Below, in pieces: positions 1 to 12,262 of a stretch of 64,000 nucleotides of DNA. The stretch spans positions 1-64,000 of the forward strand of contig JBBHKE010003386.1 of NCBI GenBank assembly GCA_037447655.1. The letters are read 5' to 3'. Source of the stretch: Zygnema cylindricum. Lineage: Eukaryota; Streptophyta; Zygnematophyceae; Zygnematales; Zygnemataceae. A program made the translations under genes and the position numbers. Position 1 is the stretch's first letter. Each line of letters opens with the position of its first letter. The notes beneath the pieces were generated by a model that was given only the letters and a program-made list of their open reading frames with translations, had not been told where the DNA came from and made no database searches.

Positions 1-2323
1 TTCACCACGTGAGGACAACCTTTCAGTCATTGAGGTGCGTGATCACGTTGAATCATTTGAATGGGATCGTAAAACGTGTACTAGGACTTTGATCCGATTC
101 GCAATACATATGTCTTCCACAAACCCCAACTCAAGGCTTCGATCTCCTATTTAAATTTGCATATGGTTGAGGACATCTTCCTCGTTAGTTGGGTTTTGGT
201 GACGTTTAGTGGTACCCTTTCTTTTATTGTCGATGGTATTCGTACTCTGGTCTAGGTCGTTCCTAAACGTGAAGACGGTCTGGTACCGTGCAAACTCTTA
301 CGTCGGCTCGTGCACTACTATCGCTTAACGTCTAAACTCAAGTCTCCTCATTTTCACATCTTTCATTCTTGATAAAACTTTCAATAACAACAACGCATAT
401 TAGAGCGACACACATCCTTTGTTTTCTACAATCTCTTAAATTAGTTAATGTCGATTCAATCACGTATTGTTAACTTTTGCATATAGGACCAACGGCTAGT
501 GCGAGAGTAACGGCCACACCAAAATTTGCAATGCTCCATTTAAGTCTTAAACAACTCATATTGATTTTACTTTTACGTTTGAGTTCCCTCACCTGCCCTA
601 TTTTATGGTCGTCGTAGTTTTGTAACAAACCTATTGATTCTCTTACTTCGTTGCTCACATAAAGAGAAACATATTATTATGCGTAACACTTTTAAATATG
701 ATTGTACCTATTTCAATCGACGTAAGGTACATGGTGAAACAAGAAGATTTTCATATTTTTGTTCTTAAAATCTGACTATACATTTGAAGCATTTGGGTTG
801 ACTTAGTTTTCATCCATAGTGCTAAGAGGATACTTACCGATATGACCACCGTGTCTGATTGGGGGACCTGTTTCTTCTCATACGATATTGCATATGCGTG
901 TAGTGACTCAAGAATTAACAACTTATAAAGAACGAGCTTACGCCCATTGAGACCCGACATGTTCCATTTAATCGAAAGGTTCAAGGAGTCCACCTTTTAG
1001 CCTTCAAGTGTTTTAAAGTTGTCCTAACCGATGGTTTTACATGCTTTATACCGTTAATGTGTATCAATTGCCTTTTAAAGAGCTTGGGCCCCAACCATTT
1101 TTCAATGAAACACGGTGGCAAATGATAGGCCTTACTTTCCACATCCTACATTAAATAACGCATTCCACCACCATAACCTTCGCCATTGTGGACCTCAAAT
1201 AGTTAGGTTTGTGGGTAGTTATCTTTTTTATAGTTATTATCTTTTCGGGTTGTCATATTTAGTAGTTAACCTAGTGGATGACTTGTTTTAACGAACGTTA
1301 AAATATAATTGTCTTAGTTAATGTTGCTTTATTTGTTTCTTTTATCATACTCGATCCATTTTCTTTTGTCTCTTACATTATTTATAATTTTTTATGTTTT
1401 TTGTTCTCCTTTCGTACCTAGTTGGTTTTCCCATTTGAAGTTTTGCAATATAGTTTCAAATTTTAAAGAACTTGTAACCAAACTATATTTAGAGGTGAAC
1501 TTAACTTGCGATTTGTTTATAATTAAGTACATCAAATATGATTTAAATAGTTTCATGTTGTTTACAAAGGCGTAAAATTGACATAATTGTGTGCATTTAG
1601 CGAATCTTGCCTAAAGACCACAAACCTCCACTTGTTAGCGACGATGTTTTCATGCCAAGCGAGGGTGTTAACGAACGTCACCACATACCCAAATTTTTGA
1701 CGGATTTAAGTGGACAACTCCTGTGACAAAATGGGTGTGTACAAATTTTCTTCATTTTTTTAGGATATGCACATGCAATTTGGGGTGTCCACCTACAAAG
1801 ACTCTTTCATAATTGGTATCTTAGGGAATTTGAAGGTTACCACACATTAAAACGCCGTTAGAAGGGCATATGTAATAATAGAACGGCACACCGCCCATTA
1901 GTGATTTTATTAGCGTTAACACGAAACTAGAGTTAACAATACTAATTTAGTGCAATAAACGTGGCCGATCGTATTCCATGTCCTTAAATACTGTTGGTAA
2001 TACTATTTGTAGTTTATGGCCAAAAAAAGTCGCGACCGAATTAATGTTTTTAATTATAATAACCATGGGTGGTGTAGTGAAGAACGAGATTCTATTGGTT
2101 GAACTTTTGGTTTGCAATGAAACGTGCTCGCGAGTTCGTTAACTTTTAGCTGTAACGAAGGGCGTTCGTTACAACGGCGTTTTACCGTTACGCTCTTGAG
2201 CCGTAGATATAACAGAATCCCCCCTGTGGGTATACTAAAGTACTGTACTGTACTATACTCTACAGTACTGTAGCTTCTTCCTTTTCATGAGATTTTGTTA
2301 GCCGCCAGTCATGTACGGAATTG
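1..2323. other. AT-rich intergenic DNA, no supported gene
   Basis: Open frames here are short (under 90 codons), overlap on both strands and show no recognisable motif or exon structure. The only local structure seen is a short run of ACTGT/GTACT-type repeats at about 2240-2275. I see nothing else I can name. Confidence 0.6.
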
Positions 2324-3402
2324 TTATACTTGGAACATTTTCATAGAAACATACCCTAACAGGGTCAGAGTATTATGAGCAACATTGCCCTTGTGATTGG
2401 CTGCACAGATTCGATGCGTACGAATGGTCCGTATCTTCCCAACCAGTACAAACAACGAACCAATATCCTTTCGCCTATCATCGGCCGTGCGAGGAGATCT
2501 GGATGTTCGCCAGATCCACACAAAAATGCGAGATGCGGGGGAATTGAACATTGAACCTGGAATGGGAAACCGTTCTCCGGTCGTCGAGATGCCACACGGC
2601 TTCGCTCGAGCCTCTTATCAACGAGGGAGATTTTTAAAATTAAAATCAAATAATGCTCGTTTTAGGACGATTCAAAGTCTTGAATAAGTTTAAAAGGTAC
2701 TCGTTCTTTCGTCGTTGTGATGCCACTCGTTAATGTTTCTCATACATAAACTTAGTATCTCTCTAGATATTATTTGGTCGTCATACAATTTACGAGTATA
2801 CTGAATCTCTGCTCAATTTTTTTCTCAATAGTATCAAATCTGTATTTCGTTTGCCCAACCCGAAATCACAAGTACATCGCAAAAACTCCATTTCCTCGAA
2901 TAAACGTATTCGCAAGTACTGTGACTTTATTGCCGTAATTTCTAAACGGGTGTGTCCCCTAAAAAACCGTGACAATACGTGTATCGCTTATAATGTTATT
3001 TTCAGCCTTCAAACTCACCATTCTCCGTGCACACATGTCGGATTATTTATGTCGGTTGCGACGGACAAGTAAGATTCTAACGGCGGTCTCCAAACGGAAA
3101 TCCAACAAGTGTGCACGGAGTGAAAAGGACATTATCGCTAATCACGCGATACGCGGTGTACTGTCACAGCTATTTATGTTGGACTCTCGGCCTCAGTGAA
3201 GTACAGCACATGTGATATTCTTTCACTTGCAGGATTGCAGCACGGAGAAATCAGAATTTCTGCAATCACCAGTTCTTCGGAAAATTTAACTCGATACTCT
3301 ATTTTCCTGCCATAATATTTTGCAAAACTGCATTTTTGTGGAAGCTGATTTCTTGCAGTAATTTAACTTACAGGCAGACAGTTTTTCTTTTCTTAGGCAG
3401 CC
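2324..3402. other. Upstream region of the MET1 gene
   Basis: This stretch lies 5' of the MET1 start codon. It is GC-richer around 2390-2640, where overlapping frames on both strands look like composition effects. Just before the start codon a pyrimidine run ends in TTCTTAG at about 3396, which could be the 3' splice site of a 5'-UTR intron. No TATA box or other promoter element could be assigned with confidence. Confidence 0.35.
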
Positions 3403-6400
3403 ATGGCTGTGGCCATGTCACCTTCTATAAAGGTAGCAGTAGGTGCAACACAGCTCCCATCAAGTTCCGTTACGTCACACAGAGCTTCAGTTTCAGTTTC
3501 AGTTCCTTGTGCACATTTGCAATCGTCTTCTTCCGCACGCCAGTCAGGAATCTCTCTCTCTTCTTTCCTTGGAAACAACACCACCTTGGTTTGTAAGCAA
3601 AGGCAAACTCAGAGATCTGTGTCCAGAAGCATCCGAGAAACTTCTCCATCAGTGACCGCATCATCACCTGAAGATACATATGTTGTGGAACTGGAGAAGC
3701 CGTACGGTCTCAAGTTCTACAAAGGAGATGATGGAGCAACTTACATCGATGCCATTGCTGAGAATTCCCCTGCAGAAAAATATTTTACTGTAGGCGATAA
3801 AGTACTTGAAACTAGGTAAGCGTCTGACAATGGCTCATGATGGATGGTATTAGCTGGTTTGATTGAATGTACATATGTTCTGGTTGATTGTGTGATCTCA
3901 CAAGCCTTGTCGTGTCTTCAATGCAAACCATGCACAGGTTTGCCGTCGCATTTGTCTTGTTTCTCCGAATAAGTGTGTGGACTTACTGATGATCCGTACA
4001 CACAGCCACTTTGAAGTTTGAACTGTTAAATGAAAAAAAAAAGAAAAAAAAAAACAAATTTCTAAATATAAATGTTGAAATTTGGAGTATCCTCTGTCTC
4101 CAGACAGATGTCTAGCGCCTCCACAAAGGGAAGCTTATTGAGTTCTTAACTTTTTCAAAGCATGTCTGTAAATACATCATGCATCGCTATTAGTGTTAAT
4201 GTTTTATTTGGTCTCAAGACTTTTCTGTCCGTGTATACTCATTGGATTATTATCTGACGTTTGCGATGGCAAGGTATAATTCGGACAGTCTGCCCGAAAA
4301 ATGTTTTAAGTGGCGAAAAAACACTAACGCTAGTAGCTTTACACGATGTACTTGCCAAGATAGTTCAGTGGCATGATGGGGCAGACGAGTTGTCAGAGGA
4401 GGAATCAACTTTTTTTTTTCCTAAGTCCAGCTGCTGTTTTGAATGTGATGAATGCGAGGTTACTTTAGGCACAATGGGCATTATGTACAATGTTCCCTAC
4501 ATTATGGTCTCCTATGAGTGGTTTATACAGGATGCACATGCCGTTGGACTCAAAATGGTGGAAGTAATTGATGAAGTATATATATGAAAGATAATGTTTT
4601 CTTGGAAATCTATTAGTACAGAATGCAGGTGTAAGAACTTGCATAGCAAGGTTGTGATTTAAGTCTGCTTTCCATGTTGAAGGTGACTTTTATGATTTTG
4701 GGATTTCTGGTCATGTTTCTTTTAATTTTTTAAACTGATATTGGCCAACCATGACTTGTTTTTTTGGGCTTCTGGTTCTGTTCGGAGCTTCTGATGCGTC
4801 TTAACAAAATAGGATCAATCTATTTTTGCCAGTTATTTTACTTTCTTAGCTCATTGGTGTAATTTTGAAGCTCATTGGTGTAACGTTGAAGCTCATTGGT
4901 GTAACTTTGAAGCTCGTTGGTATAATGTTGAAGTTCATGGGTGTTTTTATTTTTGTTCACTGGTTTTGATTTTTGTGGCTGCAGTGCAATCTTTGGTGAC
5001 GACATGTGGCCTGCAGCTGAATATGGCCGCACAATGTATTCAGTGAAGAATCGTATTGGTGTATTGTCTTTGAAAATGGAGAAAAGAAATGGTGAGTACA
5101 TTGTTATTTATCCCATTGGTGATGTATGGTAAATATATTTTGTTTGTCGCATTAGTATATTAGCTCTGGAAATGGTACATTTTAATTTATTGCATCGGGA
5201 TATTGGCTCTGAAAATGTAGAGGAGAAATGGTAAATACCTTTTTGTTTTAGTTCCCTACTATGATAGGCATTTGTGTACTTGTACAGCGATTTTAGTTGG
5301 TCTCTTTATGAGTAGTGTGCTTGTTGTTTGTAAGCTTGGATGAATACAACCCATCTTGGCTGTTCTTCGCGAATGGCTGACTTCCGACTTATGAAAAAAT
5401 ATACCAGGCTATCTCTTCTTTGACACCTGCATGTTTTCTTGGCCTTTGTCGATTTGCAGGAGTCAAGCAGCCTGGCTTCTCTGGCAACGAGGAATGGAAG
5501 AATGAGAGGAATGCTGGAAACTATGGAGATGCTATTCGAGAAAAGCAGGTAGGTTTTTGGAGCTTTATGCTGGTTTAGAGAGGCTTTTGTTTGCACTTGG
5601 GAGATAAACCCCATGTTAGTCATTGCGACATTTTGTGACGGTTTTTAATATGGAAGAAAGTCACCCTGGTTGCCAACAGTGTCATTATAATGTTGACTCT
5701 GATATACAGTAATACAACAGCCGAAAGCTCACAATAGCAACTGTTTCGGTTGGCTTATTTTCAAGTAAATTTCAAAAATTGTTCAAACCATCTTTGAAGT
5801 AAATCGTGTGAGTTGATCCACTATGATCATTATTAGTGTGTTTACAAGCCCTCCAGTGTTTGTACAAAATGATTATCAGCCGTGAATGTTCCCTTTTTTT
5901 TGTGGCTTTGATCCTACTTTCTAATACATGTTATGCAGTGTTTATTCATTGAATTTTCAGTGTTTGGCTGATTATCCAGATTGCCGCTGGAAAGTCTTAA
6001 ATTTTTTCTTTTGCTATTTTCTTACACAGATTGAAAATTACATTAAGAAGGTGGAGATGGAAGAGCAACGGGAGAAGGATCTAACAGAGGGTCTACAGAG
6101 TTACAAGTGAGTTGACAAATTTACCTAGTCATCAGAATTGTTCTTGTGTGCTTATCTCAAACAGGAGACCCGAGATTGTGAAGATCTACAAGGTTTTGCT
6201 TGACACAATTGTCCAGCAGCTGCTGGTAAAGGCTGCTTGGTGATGTTTTAGAAATAGGGACGTGACATGGATTTGTGTCAATGAGGCGAAATAATTCTTT
6301 AAAATATATTTTTGTCTATGGTTTTGTAATCCATGTTTCTCAGTGAGGTTTCTCCTTTGCTATGTACAACATTTTTTTTTTTTGTTGAATCATGTTGAAA

Positions 6401-9072
6401 GCTTAATGGTTTCTTCGTACACGACCCATTTCTCTTATACACAATGCGTAAGCCTATTTAATAAATATGGAAAAATGTGCTGGTTCAAATATTTATGGCT
6501 ATTTCAAGACTATCTGTTAAGTTGGCCATGTAAAGTGCTTGAGCTGGATACCAAAGTGTATTAAAAAATTTGGAGCACGCTTCCTGTTGCTTCGTGAGTG
6601 AGAGAGGTCAAGTATAAGGCTTGACAAATGGATTGAAGAGTAGTTGTATGCTAAAATTCAGGTCTGAAAACTTTGACTGGTTTTTAAGGTATGTGGCTTT
6701 CAGTGGTTGTCTAGGTGTTTTATGGGGTTAAGCATGTTTACTTTTCAGCCTCAAATGGATTTGTATACTAAGGAGAGCTTTTGGGATTATTTCTTGCTGT
6801 TTAGTTTGACTTTGTGACCAGTATTAAGGCTTGTTCCATTCACCACCTGTCACATCGTTAGCCTTGGATCATAGACTTCATAGATATCTCCGGGTTTTGT
6901 GTAGAAGAATTATCGGAGCTCGGTATATTGCCTAATGTGTGTAAGTTTTTAAATTTATATTTTATAAAGGGCCTCCGGTATTTTTCAGTTGCCAATGTCA
7001 TATCTGATGCTTGCTGGAATGAAATTCCCTTCCCCCCTGCTGTATTGTTCACCTGGAGGAAGCGTGAAAGCCTGGCAATTTACAATATTACATTCAAACG
7101 CATGTATAATTAAGAACACAAAATAGAGCTTTTATCCAGTTTTGACTTCTTGTGAGTATGTCTGCCATTTGGAGAGCCTTTTCTGCACAATTTTTTTACT
7201 GTGGTTGCATGATGGCCCAAGAGCTCAGATGATGCTTGAGTTCGTATTCATACGTAGGTTAGTCTTCAACAGTTCCACTTGTATGAGATAATTTATACAA
7301 ACATCTAAGTACAAATTCCGTCACTTTAAATGTAATTGACACAATATTCGTTATTTTTGGAACGATTTTCTTGATCATGATTTGTCAATTTTATTTCAGA
7401 GCAAGCATCTAAGGACTTCGCCCCATCAGGGCACTTTTTGTACCAAAGTGAGGTTGTTTTAATTGCTGGGCCATTTCAGTCCCATCCAGATCCTAGTCTT
7501 AGGGCAATAAAGCTGAAAACGACCTTATTTTGGTCCGAAAACTGCTCTGATGGGTTTAAGCCCTAGTCTCCACAAAATGCTGTTGGGGAGGTGCAAAGTA
7601 TAGAGTAGCCATGTCAGTTTAGTCATATATGGAAGCGATTTCCGGTGTAGGTCTGAGCTCTACAGTTCAGTTATGTATGTCACCACGGAAGACTTTTCTT
7701 TTGGATGGTTTGGTCAACATCTTACCAGGCGGTTTCTAATCAAATATCTGTTATTGTATTGGCTGGTTATTGTATATGTGACAGAGCTGGGAATTACGGA
7801 GAGGCGCTGGTTAAGTTTGAAACCGTTCTTGGTCTTCAACCCACCCTTAAAGAGGAGGCTGTAGCAAGCTATAATGTGGCTTGCTGCTATTCGAAGCTCG
7901 GAGAGGTGGGCTCCTCTTTCTCTGCCTTTATTCTTGCATTCCTGTGCTGAACTGAAGAAGAAAAAGAAGAAGAGAGAGAAGACTAAGGAGAAGAACAAGA
8001 AGGAGATGAAGGAAAATGAGAAGGAGAAGGAGAAAACAGAAAGAAAAAGAGAAAGTAACAGAAAGAGAACATAAAAGTGAGAAGAAGGAGAAGCAGAGGA
8101 CGAGAAGAAGGAGAAGAAGCATTCATGGGAGGGATAGGGTCACTCAGGTTGGGCTCACTCGGGCCACTTTTTTGGGTTATTGCATGACCCATCTACAATG
8201 ACTGGGTAGTTTCTGGCTATCTTCAATGATTGGGTAGTTTCTGGCTGACCAGATGAGAATCCCACGGCCACAAATTTCCAATCATTGAAAATGGTAATGG
8301 AATGACCAGAAAATGCCTCAATGGAGCTCAGAGTTGAGAGTCAGGAAGTTTGTGACGAACACTTGAGAGAAAAAGGATGTTAAGGATGTAAATGTTCAAT
8401 TGACTCTCTATTGTAAATGCAGAAGACTAATTAATGAATTGTTTTATTACAGGTCGAAGCCGGGCTGCTTGCCTTAGAGTCAGCCATGAAGGCAGGTTTT
8501 GAAGATTACAAGGTGAGGTTTTCTGTTGATTACTGTCTTTACAAAACATGTTTGTTACTGTATAGGTCTATACATTCTATATTCCGAGTATGTGTATGTA
8601 TATATGTTCTATATGCGCTATATACCATAAATTGTGTACGTGTTCGTTACCATAGAGGTCTATACATTCTATATACCGAGAATATGTATGTATATATGAC
8701 CTATATGCTCTATATACCATGTATGGTGTACATGTTCGTTTTTTAGAGGTCCTCTATATTCTATACAGGGAGAATAAGTATGTACATATGTTGTATTTGC
8801 TCGTTATGCCATATACGGTCTACATGTTGGTTACAATATAGGTCATTTTGGATCGGCTATGGTGCGAATATGGCTCGATTTCTTTATGTGGACTTACACT
8901 TTTATGTGAACATTTTTGATCACAGACTATTCGAGAGGATCCTGACCTTACCACTTTGCGGGAGTCGGAGAAATTCAAACCTCTCTTAAACAGATTTGAT
9001 GAGCCGTTTATTAATGAAAATGCTCTCAAAGCCATATCGAGCGTGTTCGGCATATTTGGAGGAAAGAAGTAA
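3403..9072 (+). CDS. MET1: MET1/ZKT-like thylakoid PDZ-TPR protein (7 exons)
   Basis: The product is a plastid PDZ-TPR protein of the MET1/ZKT family; in Arabidopsis this thylakoid protein contacts the photosystem II core and supports PSII assembly and repair. The inferred exons are 3403-3815, 4985-5091, 5460-5548, 6030-6106, 7785-7905, 8453-8512 and 8926-9072. Every intron is GT-AG, the phases agree, and the sum is 1014 nt (337 residues plus TAA), close to the Arabidopsis length. Residues 1 to about 75 are Ser-rich and look like a transit peptide. Residues ~88-170 form the PDZ-like part (PYGLKFYKG, WPAAEYGRTMYS, KMEKRNG). Residues ~180-300 hold TPR repeats (NERNAGNYGDAIREKQ, AVASYNVACCYSKLGE), and the tail ends IFGGKK. 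The start has a favourable GCAGCCATGG context; a second ATG is codon 5. Introns hold several tandem repeats. Assignment is firm; exact splice sites need cDNA. Confidence 0.93.
4848..4943. repeat. 21-bp tandem repeat in MET1 intron 1
   Basis: About four and a half tandem copies of a 21-bp unit beginning AGCTCATTGGTGTAA lie near the 3' end of intron 1, some 40 bp before exon 2. The copies differ by one to four bases. It is a minisatellite close to a splice acceptor; no function is implied. Confidence 0.85.
7930..8130. repeat. Purine-rich (GAA/GAG) tract in MET1 intron 5
   Basis: A strand-asymmetric run of GAAGAAG, GAGAAG and AAAGAG motifs begins some 25 bp after the exon 5 donor. It gives artefactual Lys/Glu-rich frames on one strand and Leu/Ser-rich frames on the other. 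It is simple-sequence DNA, not an exon. Confidence 0.8.
8560..8842. repeat. ~93-bp tandem repeat, three copies, in MET1 intron 6
   Basis: Three diverged copies of a unit beginning AGGTCTATACATTCTATA and ending near TACATGTTCGTTA are placed head to tail. They fill most of intron 6 and end about 80 bp before exon 7. The unit is rich in TATA and GTATGTATAT motifs. Confidence 0.8.
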
Positions 9073-10426
9073 ATTCATCTTATCAACATTATTTGGGTTC
9101 CTTGTTTAAGAGAAATCATATAATACTGGCACTATACTGGGCACTGTACCGGCACTGTCAATTCTTGCTTTCAGATTTTATAACTGTGATTTTTAGATCG
9201 TTCGTTTTCAAATCTTTCGGTTAGTCAGAAAAAAAAGGTAAAGTTTTTTTTTTTTATGTGCACTGTAAATGGTTTTAGCTTTTTGTCAGAAAAAAATTGG
9301 GGTTCAGAAAATATTTAGGTTCTGCTTATACATTGTGGCTTGGAAAGTACAACACCAAATATTTCCCCCATTTAGCCCTAATTTATTACGTCCTAGTAGG
9401 GAAATATGTGGCTAGTTTTTAGTGCAGTTTTTTGACTAAATGTTGTATTTTTCGAAAATGTTGAGAAACAAGCTGAAGCTTGCAAAGCAAGTAGGGCGGC
9501 AATTAGCTGAACAGTTGTTCTATTACTATTATTGTTAATTTGACTTCCCTGGGATGTTTTTTTTTAATATTGTCTTTGTTACATCAGCGGAAGATTGAAA
9601 GATTGTGTTTCGTTGTACTGTATAAAAAGGAGCTTCGTTCTCTCGTGAATGAGATAAACTTGTGTTGTTTTTCAAGTTTTGCAGTTGTGGCTCTTTTTTA
9701 CTTACACTATTACCAGATCTGTGAGCATTTTTTCTCGGAGGTCATAACTTAATGAGCAAAAATGCGTATTTGATCATTAATGGCATTTATTTATGGGATT
9801 TGTACTTTAAAATGTGAACTTCCTTTTCCTTTATCACGTGTTGTTCTACTCCACTTCATTTTGGTCAGCGGTGGTTATTCGCGGGGTCCAATAATTTTTG
9901 GTAATAGATAAGCATCACATTGAATAAATGAATAAAACTGATTTTCAGTGAGATGGTAAACCATAGGTTTACATATAAACAACTGTGGGAAAATCAACGC
10001 GAAACTGAAAAAAACCTTCAACCAATAATAGGTAATAATAACAAATAATAACATTGAAAAAATACTTGAGGTAGGAAACCTATGGTTCCAGGTATGTCCA
10101 TAAAACATCTACCATAACATTCCCAGTATAGAAATGCACAAAGTACTTGCTTCCTGATCATATTTCTAGAATGCCAGGGGGATGGAAAGTGGAATTTTGT
10201 TCTTCCCACCGCCAATCAAAAGCGACTCGGATTCTTTGAACAACAACTGATGCAGGTTACTTATATGGCGAACTGCTTTTCCAGGGTTGTAGAAAACATA
10301 AACCATATTTGAGCCAATCAACATCTATTTCAGTTGAAGAAAATTTAAAATGATGGAAAATAGGTATTAGGCCACTAGGTGCGGACGGTCGACAGAAAAT
10401 CTGACATTTTACATAGATTATCATGC
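9073..10426. other. 3' flank of MET1 and intergenic DNA
   Basis: The first few hundred bases presumably contain the MET1 3' UTR, but no clear polyadenylation signal stands out. Remaining frames are short and unsupported. The segment left of the tRNA-like sequence could be the body of a tRNA-derived SINE read on the minus strand. Confidence 0.4.
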
Positions 10427-10498
10427 GCCGGCCGTGGGGCTCGAACACACGACCATAAGGACAAAAGCATTGCGCCCTACCAGCTGAGCTAGGCCGGC
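10427..10498 (-). tRNA. tRNA-Lys(UUU)-like sequence, probably a pseudogene or SINE head
   Basis: Read on the minus strand, 72 nt fold as a tRNA: 7-bp acceptor stem GCCGGCC/GGCCGGC, D stem GCTC/GGGC, T arm GTGTG-TTCGAGC-CCCAC with one mismatch, and an anticodon loop CTTTTGT with UUU at the anticodon position. It resembles plant tRNA-Lys (TAGCTCAG, GGTCGTG, TTCGAGCCCCAC). The anticodon stem CAATG/CCTTA has two mismatches and no CCA or clear oligo-T terminator follows. A tRNA pseudogene or the head of a SINE is therefore more likely than a working gene. Confidence 0.6.
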
Positions 10499-10687
10499 TG
10501 GCATCTTTTGAGCGTAATACATATTATTTGAATAATAAAGCAACAATGTACGGAAATTATCAGGGTAAAGAAACAAATGGTGTTAATAACTCTATTTTGA
10601 GTTCAGGATCTTAACGCCAACAGAAATTAGCGCCCAAGTCGCCAACTGATACATATAGGGGAATTGATCACGGCGGTGGCTATTTTG

Positions 10688-11403
10688 CATAGTTGTCCCG
10701 TGCGCATAATACGCACGAAACGAACGCGCGAATACTACGCACGATAAGCATTTAACGATGAAAAACATGTTATAAAATGCGTACATAACTATGTACCAGT
10801 ACTTTTTCGTACATTTGCGTACGGTCTTTGTACATTTCATAACTTTTAGGGTTATTAAGGGGGTTTGAGGAATTTTACGGTACATTCTCGTGCATTCTCA
10901 TATATTTTTGTCTAACAACCAACTTTTATTCGTACATTTACTTAAGGTGTCCGTATATTTTTTGTACTTTAGACGGCTATTATTTAGAGATTTTTAGGGT
11001 ACATTTTCGTAGGTTTCCGTATATTTCAGTTATACGGACTTACATCCTTCGTACATCTAAGTACGGCGTCCGTATGTTTTGGTACTTTTAGGGTTATTGA
11101 AGGGGGGATTTTAGGGTGTTTAGGGTACTTCCCGTGCATTTCGAACATTCCGGTAAATTACAGTACAACTTCCTTAGTTATCCGTACTCTTAGGTTTTTT
11201 AGGGTGCACTTTTCGTACAATGCCGTACATTTCCGTATATTTCTCGTACGTTCTAGGATTTTTTAAGGATTTTTTAGGGTTAACGAGACGTTTTCCGTAC
11301 GTTTTCGTACATCGTACAGCGAAAACTAACGAACGGTATGAAAGTAACGAATACTACGTAGTTTTCGGAAAAAACCGAAATCTGTACGAATAGGACAACT
11401 ATG
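10688..11403. mobile_element. hAT-like non-autonomous DNA transposon (MITE), 716 bp
   Basis: The element begins CATAGTTGTCC and ends with the inverted sequence GGACAACTATG, an 11-bp perfect terminal inverted repeat. It is flanked on both sides by the identical 8-bp direct repeat CTATTTTG (10680-10687 and 11404-11411). An 8-bp target duplication with short TIRs is typical of hAT elements. The interior holds only repeated short motifs such as CGTACATTT and TTTTTAGGG and no transposase frame. The neighbouring repeat copy at 12046 lacks the insert. Family assignment rests on TSD length only. Confidence 0.85.
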
Positions 11404-11509
11404 CTATTTTGGTTGCACACAGTCACTTACGTCACTTTGTCAAAGATTGTACGTTTGAAGACACTTGTACAAATAAATTACCGTTGAGTTTAAATTTGAC
11501 GGTCAACTA

Positions 11510-11954
11510 CACCGGGAATCGTAATTAGAGTAGAAAAAGAGAAAAAAAAATTAGAGTTATGAACTCTGATTTGTGTGATAAAACTTTTTCAAAACGAAAT
11601 TTTACTCTAATTTATTAAAGTATTATAATTTGGCACGCTAATTTCTCTACTGTAGATAAAGTGTTCGAACAGAATCTTACAAAACGTACAGTTTATCGTC
11701 ACTATGACGTTTGCACTACGCGGTTTGTTAAACCGCAGCTCTATATAACGGCTTGTATTAAATCATTATTTGTACAATTTTGTACAGTCAGACGTCGTCT
11801 TTACTCCACACTATTTAAAACGAACCTATGCTATATTTTTTTACGCTAATTAAACCTTACCTTAAATAGTATAATGAAAACTTTAGAATCGTTTACTCTT
11901 TTTAACGTGATAGCGTCGAAATTTAGGAGGACCGAATAACTGCGATTCGCGGTG
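11510..11954. mobile_element. TA-flanked MITE, ~445 bp
   Basis: The left end CACCGGGAATCGTAATTA and the inverted right end CACCGCGAATCGCAGTTA match at 15 of 18 positions. Each end is flanked by TA (11508-11509 and 11955-11956), the target duplication of Tc1/mariner (Stowaway-type) elements. The interior is AT-rich and non-coding. The segment is absent from the second copy of the host repeat at 12046-12262. Confidence 0.65.
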
Positions 11955-12262
11955 TACTGTAGTTGAACAACTTTGACTTCCAAAATATTGCTACAACTGG
12001 TTAAAGTTTTGCCGCGCTAGCGAACTTCCAACGTCCATAATAAAAGGGAATTGATCATGACAGTGACTCGACTCTTTTGGCTGCGCACAGTCACTTACGT
12101 CATTTTGTCAAAAAACGTACGTTTGAAGTACACACAGGTACAAATAAAGCACCGTTGAGTACAAATTTGACGGTCAATCGGTTGGACAACTTTGACTTTC
12201 AAAATATTGTTTCAACCGCTTAAAATTTTGCCGCGCTTGCGAACGTCGAGCGTCATAAAAAA

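Larger units (their letters stand above)
10658..12262. repeat. Two tandem copies of a host repeat, the first split by two MITEs
   Basis: The sequence beginning GGGAATTGATCA at 10658 recurs at 12046. Both copies then share CACAGTCACTTACGTCA, GTACAAATAAA, CCGTTGAGT and TTTTGCCGCGCT in the same order. Copy 1 is about 1.39 kb because it carries insertions at 10688-11403 and 11510-11954. Copy 2 (12046-12262) is compact and serves as a natural empty-site comparison. Confidence 0.8.

Noticed and set aside
2324-2687. Overlapping 75-96-codon frames on both strands
   Set aside because: All lie in one GC-richer patch, mutually overlap and lack motifs; none shows a consistent exon structure.
4261-4587. 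108-codon plus-strand frame in MET1 intron 1
   Set aside because: No splice sites join it to the MET1 frame, it has no recognisable motif, and a frame of this length can occur by chance in 64 kb.
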